From assembly GCF_009914765.1 (NCBI RefSeq), contig NZ_WYDS01000003.1, forward strand, positions 124,622 through 188,621: a stretch of 64,000 nucleotides of DNA. The letters run 5' to 3'. Source of the stretch: Halodesulfovibrio sp. MK-HDV (GTDB lineage Bacteria > Desulfobacterota > Desulfovibrionia > Desulfovibrionales > Desulfovibrionaceae). The stretch's first letter is position 1, and every line of letters begins with the position of its first letter. Below, in pieces: positions 55,902-64,000 of this stretch. Under the pieces are notes generated by a model that was given only the letters and a program-made list of their open reading frames with translations, was not told the DNA's origin and searched no databases. A program made the translations under genes and the position numbers.

Positions 55902-57020
55902 ATGACTCGTACGAACTCTATTTATCAGGCTGTCGTTGAGGAGCAGACGGAATTTATCCGTCGGTTTCGTCCAGATGGAAAGCTGACTTTTGTCAACAGT
56001 GCCCTTTGTCGTTTTTACGGTAAAGAGCCTGAAGAGTTGCTCGCTTCAAATTTTAAGGATCTTCTTGATCCTGAAGAACGAGATTCAATTGTCCATCTGG
56101 TCTATTCCATTTCTCCAGAGAATCCAGAAATTGTCACAGAACCAAGATATCGTGGTGTTGATGGTCGAATGCACTTTGTACAGTACGTTACAAAGGGAAT
56201 ATTTGATGAACACGGCAAAATTGTTGAATACCAGTCCGTAGGGCGTGATGTGACTGCTCAACGCGAAGCAGAAGCAACGCTCGCAGAAGCCCGTATAGCA
56301 ATGGCTCAAGCGAGTAAGGTTACAACCCTTGCGGTGATCGGTGGCGGCATTGCACACGAAATAAACCAACCTTTGAATGCTATCCGAATATTAACGGCAT
56401 CTGCCCAACTACTTGCAGAGCGCTCCGAATTTGCTGAGAGCGAGTTGCCCAGAATGCTAGGGGACATTGCTTCGCAGGTTGATCGAATTGATTCTATTGT
56501 GAACCATTTGCGTGAACATCTTCGTCAGAGTCAGAATACGACTTCTGAGAGTTGTGATTTAGGTAATGCTGTTCATTCTGCACTTTCCCTGATTAATGCG
56601 CAGATCAGTGCGAGGGGGATTGCATTGGATGCAAATATTTCCCCGAACCTTCCATTTGTAACAGGGACGGCTATTCGTTTTGAGGAGCTTGTCACCAATC
56701 TTGTGGCGAATGCCATGCAGGCTCTTGATGGAACAGACTGTGAACAAAAGATTATTCAGATTGATGTGGCTTCACACGAGTCAGGCTTAGTGGAACTTAC
56801 TGTGTCTGATAATGGTCTAGGGTTTGATGAGGGACTGGCTGAGAAAATGTTTGAACCGTTTTTCTCTACAAAATCTTCAGGAACTTCCATGGGGCTTGGG
56901 CTGTCTATTGTGCGGATTATTGTTCAAGCGGCAGGTGGTTCCATTACTGCCTCAAATCGTCCGGAGGGCGGTGCGTTGATAAAGGTAACCCTGCCTTCGG
57001 CAGGCTGGAGCGGTGCATAA
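55902..57020 (+). CDS. Soluble PAS sensor histidine kinase
   Basis: 372 residues, no membrane helix. PAS domain about 10-125 (LTFVNSALCRFYGKEPEELLASNF, ending SVGRDVTAQREAEA), HisKA with GGGIAHEINQPLNAIRI, HATPase_c with VSDNGLGFDE and MGLGLSIVRI. A cytoplasmic signal such as formate, H2 or redox is plausible given the operon (inference). AAGGAA lies upstream. It overlaps the next gene and forms its phosphorelay partner. Confidence 0.88.
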   Translation: MTRTNSIYQAVVEEQTEFIRRFRPDGKLTFVNSALCRFYGKEPEELLASNFKDLLDPEERDSIVHLVYSISPENPEIVTEPRYRGVDGRMHFVQYVTKGIFDEHGKIVEYQSVGRDVTAQREAEATLAEARIAMAQASKVTTLAVIGGGIAHEINQPLNAIRILTASAQLLAERSEFAESELPRMLGDIASQVDRIDSIVNHLREHLRQSQNTTSESCDLGNAVHSALSLINAQISARGIALDANISPNLPFVTGTAIRFEELVTNLVANAMQALDGTDCEQKIIQIDVASHESGLVELTVSDNGLGFDEGLAEKMFEPFFSTKSSGTSMGLGLSIVRIIVQAAGGSITASNRPEGGALIKVTLPSAGWSGA

Positions 57021-58485
57021 GAACATGCGTATTCTTCTTGTCGATGATGACGAGGCAACTCGTCATTCACTTGCCGAATATCTGACTCTGTTGGGTCATG
57101 CTGTTACATCATGTTCTGATGCCGAAAGTGCTTTGGATGTCTGCCGCAATCATCGTTTTGAAATGGTGCTTTCTGACATACAGATGCCGGGTAAAACAGG
57201 CATTGAATTGGTTCGGGAAGTTAAGAGTATGTCCGGCTCATATTTCCCCGATGTGGTTTTGTACACAGGTCATTCGGATTTAGAACTGGCAATCGGGGCA
57301 TTGCGTGCTGGTGCCTATGACTACATGACGAAGCCGATTAATATGGAAGAACTTCGTTCCATTTTGAATCGAGTGGCAGAGCATCAGGCTTTGCTCGCAG
57401 AAAATGACCGCCTGACCAAAAAATTTGACGAAGTTGTAGCCGAAGCAACAAACGATTTCAGAGCCGAGCTTACAAGATTACAAGAGCTTTTAGAGAAGCA
57501 GGCTGGTCTTGATAATATAGGCATTTTCTCTGAACCCATGTGGCAGGTTGTTTCTCAGGCAAAACGCTACCATGAAGACAGGGAACTTCCGGTCTTAATT
57601 CAGGGAGAAACTGGGGTCGGGAAAGATATTGTGGCAAAGATAATCCACTATGGTCCCGATCAATCCTCTCTTCCATTTGTTGCCATCAACTGCGCTGCGC
57701 TGCCTGCCACGTTGTTTGAAAGTGAACTATTCGGATACAAGGCGGGTGCTTTTACAGGCAGTGCAGCTCGTGGGGCAAAAGGAAAGATCGACCTTGCCAA
57801 AGGTGGTACCCTTTTTCTTGATGAAATCGGTGAAATCCCCGTTGAGTTGCAGGCCAAACTACTACGAGTCATCGAGGATAAAAGTTTTTATCGTGTTGGC
57901 GGCTTGGAGAAAGTTCATGCAGATATTCGTATTATTGCCGCGACTAATCTTGATTTAGACGAGCGTATGGAACAAGGGCTTTTTCGCAAAGATTTGTATT
58001 ACAGGTTGCGAGTCGGTTCCATCATGGTTCCGTCCCTGCGTGAGCGACCTGACGATATTGTTCCGCTGGCGAAACTATTTCTCACCAATTTTGCTAAAAA
58101 GCGTGGCAAAAATTTTACGGACATATCACCGAACGCTGCGCAGTTGCTGATGGTTCATCCGTGGCCTGGGAACGTGCGAGAATTGAAGAACACATTAGAG
58201 TGGGTTTCGGTTATGCATGACGCACCGGAATTGCTTCCAGAACATCTGGCTACAATTCTCACCGATAATCGAGGGTATGCCGTAGTAGCTTCATCGCAAG
58301 CTGCTGTGATTCCTTCATCGAAGTCTAAAAAAAGACGTAAAAAGCCAACGGAAAAAGAAATAGACGATGCTCTGGCTGCAACCTCCGGCAATAAGACACA
58401 AGCCGCTTTGTTGCTCGGAATATCTATTCGAATGCTTTACTACAGAATTTCGAACAGAAAAGACGATAATATTAACGATAAATAG
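57013..58485 (+). CDS. Sigma-54-dependent response regulator of the fdhF operon
   Basis: 490 residues (GTG 57013; ATG 57025 is an alternative, neither with ideal spacing to GGAG at 57007). Receiver (LLVDDDEATR, acceptor VLSDIQMPG, lysine MTKPINM), AAA+ domain with GETGVGKD, GAFTGS in place of GAFTGA, and LFLDEIGE, then a Fis-type HTH (AALLLGISIRMLYYRISNRK). Serine replaces the last alanine of the sigma-54 loop, a mild change. Likely binds the twin TTGCATGCAA sites before fdhF. Confidence 0.88.
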   Translation: MHKNMRILLVDDDEATRHSLAEYLTLLGHAVTSCSDAESALDVCRNHRFEMVLSDIQMPGKTGIELVREVKSMSGSYFPDVVLYTGHSDLELAIGALRAGAYDYMTKPINMEELRSILNRVAEHQALLAENDRLTKKFDEVVAEATNDFRAELTRLQELLEKQAGLDNIGIFSEPMWQVVSQAKRYHEDRELPVLIQGETGVGKDIVAKIIHYGPDQSSLPFVAINCAALPATLFESELFGYKAGAFTGSAARGAKGKIDLAKGGTLFLDEIGEIPVELQAKLLRVIEDKSFYRVGGLEKVHADIRIIAATNLDLDERMEQGLFRKDLYYRLRVGSIMVPSLRERPDDIVPLAKLFLTNFAKKRGKNFTDISPNAAQLLMVHPWPGNVRELKNTLEWVSVMHDAPELLPEHLATILTDNRGYAVVASSQAAVIPSSKSKKRRKKPTEKEIDDALAATSGNKTQAALLLGISIRMLYYRISNRKDDNINDK

Positions 58486-58562
58486 TCGGCTACCCTAGCG
58501 TATAAAGCAGCTTGCACGCTTAAAAACGACGGGCACAGCCTGCTACAATATTTTTGGAAACG

Positions 58563-58595
58563 CTGGTTTTTCGCATTTGAAAAGCCAGTTTTTTT
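58563..58595 (+). terminator. Terminator or attenuator between regulator gene and hydG
   Basis: CTGGTTTTTC/GAAAAGCCAG stem followed by seven T residues, ending three bases before the hydG ribosome-binding site. It should reduce read-through from the fdhF operon into hydG. Confidence 0.75.
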
Positions 58596-58609
58596 ATGGA
58601 GATTACAAA

Positions 58610-60018
58610 ATGAAACTCGATACAACGGGTCTTGATAATTTTATTGATGAAAAGGCGATATGGGGCATTGTAAATCAAAACGCCGATGCATCCACAGGTC
58701 GCGTTCAGGAAATCCTCGATAAGGCGCTTGAAGCTAAAGGGCTGACTCTCGAAGAAACAGCTTGTTTGTTACAGACTGAAGATCCGGAATTAAATGAGGC
58801 AATTCTGGAAACTGCCGGTAAGGTCAAGCAAGCCATCTACGGTAAGCGTGTCGTCCTTTTTGCCCTCTCTACATTACAAACGAATGTAGTAACCGCTGTG
58901 CATATTGCGGATTCAAGGACACTAACACTGAACTCGTTCGCCGAACTCTCAATCCTGCTGAAATAAAAAAAGAGGTCAGCATTCTTGAGGATATCGGTCA
59001 TAAGCGTTTGTTGTTGGTGTACGGCGAACATCCTAAATTTGGTGGAGACTGGATCGCGGAGACCGTGCGTACTGTTTACGAAACAGTTTCTGAAAAGAGT
59101 GGCGAGATTCGGCGCGTTAACATCAACTGTGCTCCGTTGGACGTTGAAGGTTTCCGTAAATTGCATGAGGTGGGTATTGGAACGTACCAATGTTTTCAGG
59201 AGACCTACCATTCCCAGACATATGCAGAACTTCATCCACGAGGTCATAAAAAGCATTTCCTGTGGAGACTCCATGCGATGCATAGAGCGATGGAGGCCGG
59301 AATTGATGATGTAGGCATGGGGGCGTTACTTGGTTTGTATGACTACCGTTTCGATATCATTGCATTACTAGCTCACGCAGCAGAGTTGGAAAAACGTTTT
59401 GGTGTCGGGCCGCATACGCTGTCTTTCCCTCGTCTTGAGCCTGCTTTGAATTCAGATATTGCTTTTAATCCTCCATATCCGATTTCAGACACCCAGTTTA
59501 AGCGTCTTGTGGCTGTGTTACGTCTTGCGGTTCCTTTTACCGGACTGATCCTGAGCACTCGGGAAAACAAGGAGATGCGACGCGAGCTTCTTGATATAGG
59601 TGTTTCGCAGCTTAGTGCGGGTTCCCGCACATACCCAGGTGCGTATTCTGATCCGAATTTTGATCGCCCTGAAGTCCAACAGTTTTGTGTTGGTGATAAT
59701 CGTAATCTTGATGAAGTTATTCAAGAAATTGTGCAGCACGGATATACTCCATCATGGTGTACTGCTTGCTACCGCGAGGGAAGAACGGGCGAAGAATTTA
59801 TGAAGTTGGCTAAAAACGGCTTTATCCAGAATTTTTGTCGTCCCAATGCACTACTTACGTTCAACGAGTACTTACAGGACTACGCTAGCGAAGCTACTCG
59901 CGATGTTGGACACAAGCTTATTCAAGACGAAGTAGAAAAGGGCTCGGGAACGTGCCAAAAGAATTTGGAAGACCGTTTGTCGCGTATCGAACAGGGTGAA
60001 CGGGATTTGTATTTGTAG
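58610..60018 (+). CDS. hydG: [FeFe]-hydrogenase maturase HydG, with apparent frameshift
   Basis: Radical SAM tyrosine lyase that supplies CO and CN ligands for the H-cluster. ATG 58610 (GGAG upstream) gives MKLDTTGLDNFIDEKAIWGI. At 58862-58867 the frame reads FALST; stepping back one base after GCC gives FAPLYITNECSNRCAYCGF with the CxxxCxxC motif, then a clean frame to 60018 including CNTAC-like WCTACYREGRTG for the auxiliary cluster. A restored gene has 469 residues, the normal HydG length. One missing C in the GCCC run explains it. Real lesion, recoding or sequencing error cannot be told apart here. Confidence 0.87.
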
Positions 60019-60039
60019 TAACAATGGGGTTAGCGCACG

Positions 60040-60070
60040 GAGCTGCCATTTATGGTAGCTCTGTTTTTTT
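60040..60070 (+). terminator. Terminator after hydG
   Basis: GAGCTGCCAT TT ATGGTAGCTC hairpin followed by a T run. Confidence 0.85.
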
Positions 60071-60289
60071 ATGAGCTACCTCAAGCTGAGCGAAACCTAT
60101 TGAGAGCAACGGTAACGTATTGTTTACGAGACGTAATCCCCAAAATGTATCTCACTGGAGCGTGCTAAAAAATTTCCTAAGTTGAAAAATTCTTGCACAT
60201 GGTTGCATGCTCCAATGCAGGTATGTAAGTATTGACTTATGTTTTTTGCAAAGATACTTGTCATGACAACTTTTTAATAAGTAGAGCTC

Positions 60290-60715
60290 ATGAAATTTAA
60301 TAGTCTAGAGTCAGTCGGTATGCTGATGGTTCGATTGGGCGCGATGTTTAAAGTAGAATTCCACGCAAGGTTAAAACCCTACGATGTTACAACAGAACAA
60401 TGGGCGCTGCTGTATTGCTTGTGGAAGGAGGACGGAGTCGCGCAGTCCGCGTTGGCTGAATGTTGCAATAAAGATTTGCCGACAGTCCATAGGATTCTTA
60501 AGAAGTTGCTTCAAAAAAAGTTAGTTAAACTGAGAAAATCCTCGAAAGACGGGAGGGTTTCTTTCGTTTTTTTAACAGAGAATGGGCAAGCGTTGAAAGC
60601 TCCCCTTGATGAATTGGCTTGTTCTTTAGAGGCGCAGATTGCGGGAAGTTTCTCAGATGAGGAATTAGCCTGTTTAAAGAGAATTACATTAGAAAGGATT
60701 GAGTTCGGCGAATGA
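60290..60715 (+). CDS. MarR-family transcriptional regulator
   Basis: 141 residues. Winged HTH with ALAECCNKDLPTVHRILKKLLQKKLVKLRKSSKDGR (about 45-80), N- and C-terminal dimerisation helices. It stands alone between hydG and a long non-coding gap; no palindrome like those of the other MarR gene is obvious. Target and ligand unknown. ATG 60290 has a weak GAGCTC site. Confidence 0.82.
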   Translation: MKFNSLESVGMLMVRLGAMFKVEFHARLKPYDVTTEQWALLYCLWKEDGVAQSALAECCNKDLPTVHRILKKLLQKKLVKLRKSSKDGRVSFVFLTENGQALKAPLDELACSLEAQIAGSFSDEELACLKRITLERIEFGE

Positions 60716-61208
60716 GAAAGGCGGCTTGATACTTGTTTTTGTATGAGACTGCTTAATGCGACTGCTTAATGCGACGGTTTGATGGTATCGTAAATTTTTG
60801 ATGTTTAAGGGCGCATGTTTTTTGCGCCTGAATGATGAGATTGCGTAGGTATAACGGGTTAAAACAAGATGGCGTATCTGTTTTGGTCATACCAATCTTC
60901 ATCAGTTGTCTCTGGCGTTGTTGCAGTTAGCAGGAGTATGAATGTAGAGCGCTTTTATGTGAAATATGTAGGGAAGATCATAAAAGCTCAACGACCTTTA
61001 CGTTTGTATCCTCGCAGCACAATTCTTCCATGAAGATTGAAGGTCTTGATATGTTAGACCTTGCGCCAGAGCAATTTGACTAGTGATGAGAGTCGCTAGC
61101 TACGCATGTTTTTGAGTGTACAAATTAAAATTCTGAATAATTACTCAATGAAACGTGTTGCCCAACCCAACTCGTTTACCTTCTGGAACGTTGAGTTTTA
61201 TTTAGAAA
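60716..61208. other. Non-coding region, no gene supported
   Basis: About 490 bases with no credible open frame or RNA gene. Short frames lack ribosome-binding sites. Confidence 0.45.
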
Positions 61209-61245
61209 ACAACAGCTCTTGCGACAGTGTCGTAAGAGCTGTTGT
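61209..61245. terminator. Long near-perfect hairpin
   Basis: ACAACAGCTCTT/AAGAGCTGTTGT with a second CGAC/GTCG stem inside (one G/T mismatch between). T-rich on the minus side. The AGCTCTT...AAGAGCT core resembles the tRNA-Glu terminator. Confidence 0.5.
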
Positions 61246-61252
61246 GATATGC

Positions 61253-61284
61253 ACCCCAATAAAAAATGTCAGGTTGGGGTTTTT
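61253..61284 (+). terminator. Terminator-like hairpin
   Basis: ACCCCAA/TTGGGGT stem followed by TTTT on the plus strand. No plus-strand gene is close upstream. Confidence 0.5.
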
Positions 61285-61432
61285 GTGAATCAATAACGGG
61301 TTATGATTATTGATTCTATGGGGATGTAGTTTTGGTACCTATATCCACGTGAAAGCAGACGCATTTTGCTGCGTATGAGTCGGCTTTTTGTTGATTGCAA
61401 AGCACTCAACGGGTGTTTTTTCCTTAAACAAA

Positions 61433-61482
61433 GACTGAGGCCGCTTCATATTGTCGAGGCTTATGTGAAGCGGCACTCAGTC
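61433..61482 (-). terminator. Terminator of the tpa-ald operon
   Basis: GACTGAG...CTCAGTC and inner CCGCTTCA/TGAAGCGG stems; followed on the minus strand by CTTTGTTT. It lies 27 bases past the ald stop. Confidence 0.72.
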
Positions 61483-61508
61483 TATATAATCTGCTTTGTA
61501 ATAGGCAA

Positions 61509-62621
61509 CTACAAAACGTCGTTTACAGGTGTGTGCGTAAGATCAAAGGCATCACACACTGCTTTGTAGGTAACTTTGCCTTCGTGAACGTTAAGGCCAA
61601 GTTTGATTTCATTGTTATCGATGCAGGCCTGTTTCCAACCCTTGTTTGCAATTTCGATAGCGTATGGGAGTGTAGCGTTGGTGAGTGCCATTGTGGATGT
61701 CATTGGAACTGCACCCGGAATGTTTGCGACGCAGTAATGAACAATTCCGTCCACTTCATAGGTTGGGTCTGTATGCGTGGTCGCTTTGGAAGTTTCGAAA
61801 CAACCACCCTGATCGATTGCGACATCAACCAATGCAGAACCTTTTTTCATAAGTTTCAAGTCGTCACGGGTGATAACTGCCGGAGCTTTTGCACCCGGGA
61901 TGAGCACTGCGCCAATCACGAGATCCATTTCTGGAAGAAGGTTCTGAATAGCGCCTTTAGAAGACATGAGGGTGGTGCAGTTTGCAGGCATCACATCATC
62001 AAGGTAACGCAGACGGTCAAGGCTGATATCCATAAGGAATACCTGTGCACCAAGACCACACGCCATTTTAGCTGCCTGAACACCAACAACGCCGCCGCCG
62101 ATGACCATAACTTTAGCAGGGGCAACACCCGGCACGCCGCCGAGAAGCTTGCCGAGACCACCGGTGGTAGCTTCGAGAACTTTTGCGCCCTGCTGAACTG
62201 CCATACGGCCTGCTACTTCAGACATTGGGGTAAGAAGCGGCAAGGATTTATCTGCTTTCTGAATGGTTTCATACGCAATGCAGGTTGCGCCGGATTTGAT
62301 AAGACCCTGAGTCTGTGGCTCGTCCGCTGCAAGGTGCAGGTAGGTAAAGAGAATTTGGCCTTTGCGAAGCATGCCGTATTCTGAAGGCTGTGGTTCTTTA
62401 ACGTGCATGACCATTTCTGCCTTCTGGCAGATCTCGGCAGGAGTATCGATTATGGTAGCACCAGCTGCCACGTACTCATCATTGCTAAAGCCGGAGCCGA
62501 TGCCTGCATTTTTTTCAACAAGCACATCATGGCCGTTAGCTTTCATTGCTACAACGCCTGCCGGAGTCATGCAGACGCGATTTTCTTTCACCTTAATTTC
62601 TTTAAGAATACCAATAATCAT
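61509..62621 (-). CDS. ald: Alanine dehydrogenase
   Basis: Oxidises L-alanine to pyruvate and ammonia with NAD+. 370 residues: start MIIGILKEIKVKENRVCMTPAGV, substrate-binding HVKEPQPSEYGMLRKGQ, nucleotide-binding VMVIGGGVVGVQAAKMA (about 168-185) and IPGAKAPAVIT. AAGGA precedes ATG. It follows the taurine:pyruvate aminotransferase gene by 28 bases; Ald regenerates the pyruvate that Tpa consumes, as in Bilophila taurine metabolism. Confidence 0.94.
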   Translation of the reverse strand: MIIGILKEIKVKENRVCMTPAGVVAMKANGHDVLVEKNAGIGSGFSNDEYVAAGATIIDTPAEICQKAEMVMHVKEPQPSEYGMLRKGQILFTYLHLAADEPQTQGLIKSGATCIAYETIQKADKSLPLLTPMSEVAGRMAVQQGAKVLEATTGGLGKLLGGVPGVAPAKVMVIGGGVVGVQAAKMACGLGAQVFLMDISLDRLRYLDDVMPANCTTLMSSKGAIQNLLPEMDLVIGAVLIPGAKAPAVITRDDLKLMKKGSALVDVAIDQGGCFETSKATTHTDPTYEVDGIVHYCVANIPGAVPMTSTMALTNATLPYAIEIANKGWKQACIDNNEIKLGLNVHEGKVTYKAVCDAFDLTHTPVNDVL

Positions 62622-62649
62622 CGTTATGTCCTTAATCTGGTTTGTTTAT

Positions 62650-64000
62650 TTATAACGCTGCAAGTGCATTATCAACAGCGGTAACGATTTCATCGATCTC
62701 TGTTTTTGTGGAGATCAACGCAGGGCTGAAGCACAAGTTGTTATTGTATTTTTCGAAAGAGCGGTTCGTACGGCCGATGATAACGCCGTTTTGCATGCAG
62801 TGTCCGGCAATCTTCATGGTCACTGTTTCATCAACAGGCTCTTTGGTTGCTCGGTCTTGAACCAGCTCCATACCTTGGAAGAGGCCAACTCCGCGTACAT
62901 CGCCGATGACGTCGTACTTGTCTTTTAATTCAAAGAGACGATCCTGCATGTATGCGCCCATGGTGGTTACATTCTCGAGAAGTTTTTCTTCTTCAACAAT
63001 GCGCATGTTTTCCAAAGCAGCAGCAGGGCCAGCGGTACAGCCACCAAATGTGGAAATGTCGCGGAAGTAGCGTTCGCGGTCTGAAGGGTCGGCTTTGAAC
63101 TGATCGAAAACTTTTTCAGTGGTCACTGTGCAGGAGATAGCTGCGTAACCGGAGGCAACGCCTTTTGCCATTGTCACGATGTCCGGAGTGAAATCGTAGT
63201 GCTGATAGCCGAACCATTTACCGGTGCGACCGATGCCGCATACAACTTCATCGATGTGAAGAAGAACATCGTATTTGTCACAGATTTCGCGGATGATCGG
63301 GAAGTATTCAGGAACCGGAGGAATAACACCACCACCGGCAGTGATTGGCTCAAGAATGATGCCGCCTACGGTATCTGGATTTTCTTTAAGGATAAGTGTT
63401 TCCAGAGCACGTGCGCATTCGATATTACAACTGCCGTATTCTTTGCCGAACGGGCAACGGTAGCAGCAACAGTGTTCCAGTTCCGCAAAGCCGGGGAGGA
63501 ACGGGCCGTACTGTGACTTACGCTCGGACTGACCAGTGGAGCTTAAAGCAGCAATGGTTGTTCCGTGGTAGTCGCGGTCACGGTAGATAATTTTGTGTTT
63601 CTTGCCGTCATTATTGAAATGAGCAAGCTGGCGAATCATTTTGTACGCTTTCTCGTTCGCCTCAGAGCCGGAGTTTGAATAGTAGACGCGGCTGAAGCCG
63701 GGCATCTTATCAACCAAGCGTTCTGCAAAGTTTGCAGCAGGCACGTTGCCTGCGCTGTTTGCAAAGTAGCAAAGCTTAACAAGCTGATCGCGCACTGCAT
63801 CGGCAATAGATTCACGACCGTAGCCTACGTTAACAGTCCATACACCGCCGGAAACTGCATCAAGGTACTCATTTCCCTTAGCATCCGTGATACGCATGCC
63901 TTTGCCTTCTACAAAAACAGGCGGATCATTCTGTTCAAACGGTTTGTGCTGGGTGATGTGATGCCAGCAACGCTCTTTATCATTCTTAACAGCTTCGGTT
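62650..64000 (-). CDS. tpa: Taurine:pyruvate aminotransferase (5' end outside window)
   Basis: Class III PLP aminotransferase converting taurine and pyruvate to sulfoacetaldehyde and alanine. The frame stays open to the window edge (TEAVKNDKERCWHHITQHKPFEQNDPP before the internal ATG 63897), so the true start lies just beyond 64000. Segments LDAVSGGVWTVNVGYGRESIADAVRDQL, YYSNSGSEANEKAYK, LLHIDEVVCGIGRTGKWFGYQ, TMAKGVASGYAAISCTV (PLP lysine) and DISTFGGCTAGPAAALENMRI closely follow the Bilophila Tpa as I remember it. A four-cysteine insert (HCCCYRCPF, then SCNIEC) near residue 145 is unusual. Operon with ald. Confidence 0.88.
   Translation of the reverse strand, partial: TEAVKNDKERCWHHITQHKPFEQNDPPVFVEGKGMRITDAKGNEYLDAVSGGVWTVNVGYGRESIADAVRDQLVKLCYFANSAGNVPAANFAERLVDKMPGFSRVYYSNSGSEANEKAYKMIRQLAHFNNDGKKHKIIYRDRDYHGTTIAALSSTGQSERKSQYGPFLPGFAELEHCCCYRCPFGKEYGSCNIECARALETLILKENPDTVGGIILEPITAGGGVIPPVPEYFPIIREICDKYDVLLHIDEVVCGIGRTGKWFGYQHYDFTPDIVTMAKGVASGYAAISCTVTTEKVFDQFKADPSDRERYFRDISTFGGCTAGPAAALENMRIVEEEKLLENVTTMGAYMQDRLFELKDKYDVIGDVRGVGLFQGMELVQDRATKEPVDETVTMKIAGHCMQNGVIIGRTNRSFEKYNNNLCFSPALISTKTEIDEIVTAVDNALAAL

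Noticed and set aside
61533-62384. 283-codon open frame on the plus strand across ald
   Set aside because: Cysteine/histidine-rich nonsense translation antisense to ald.

Overview
The window looks like the chromosome of an anaerobic sulfate-reducing deltaproteobacterium of the Desulfovibrio/Halodesulfovibrio type. The reasons are family-level: a nif cluster with two GlnB-like genes between nifH and nifD, [FeFe]-hydrogenase genes with HydE/HydF/HydG maturases, a DUF39 homocysteine-biosynthesis gene, four sigma-54 activators, and a taurine:pyruvate aminotransferase/alanine dehydrogenase pair. No species-level marker (such as rRNA) is present, so the assignment is inference.

Layout. 0.4-13.6 kb: a ZraSR-like two-component pair, a voltage-gated K+ channel, a pseudo-receiver/TPR protein, DUF39 plus LarE-like sulfur genes, a tiny basic protein, FmdB, purB, pyrE, a secreted L,D-transpeptidase and a membrane-anchored coiled-coil protein. 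13.8-19.0 kb (minus): DUF4390, NtrY-like kinase, TIGR01777 epimerase, NtrX-like regulator. 19.4-22.4 kb (minus): hydE-hydF with a truncated, frameshifted hydG remnant upstream. 22.8-25.8 kb: a chemoreceptor and an orphan CesT-like chaperone. 26.15-26.44 kb: tRNA-Gln and tRNA-Glu.

26.4-51.1 kb has the form of an old genomic island in the 3' end of tRNA-Glu. A 93-bp segment (3' half of tRNA-Glu plus its terminator) is repeated in direct orientation at 51.02-51.11 kb. Between the two copies lie a MarR-linked envelope/transport cluster (RND pump, LolA-like lipoprotein carrier, outer-membrane barrel, MarR regulator, methyltransferase, flavodoxin), an AraC regulator, nifA, the operon nifH-I1-I2-D-K-fd-GNAT-E-N-B, and a divergent nifV-modA-modB-unknown operon. 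The 352-bp nifH/nifV gap carries two divergent sigma-54 promoters with a pair of 14-bp palindromes 30 bp apart almost exactly midway.

51.3-60.0 kb is a hydrogen/formate module: a selenocysteine formate dehydrogenase (in-frame TGA plus a clear bacterial SECIS hairpin), a HycB-like ferredoxin, an [FeFe] hydrogenase and a second HycB-like ferredoxin. This is the composition of hydrogen-dependent CO2 reductase/formate hydrogenlyase. A soluble PAS kinase, a sigma-54 response regulator and a full-length hydG follow. The promoter region again has twin palindromes 30 bp apart, about 112 bp upstream of a -12 element. 60.3-64 kb: a MarR regulator, alanine dehydrogenase and the 3' part of taurine:pyruvate aminotransferase.

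Three otherwise well-preserved genes (nifV, fdhF, hydG) each carry one single-base indel at or beside a short homopolymer (A9, T7, C3). They may be sequencing errors, recent lesions or recoding sites; raw reads would decide. All identifications are by recognition of motifs and family likeness; no search was run.
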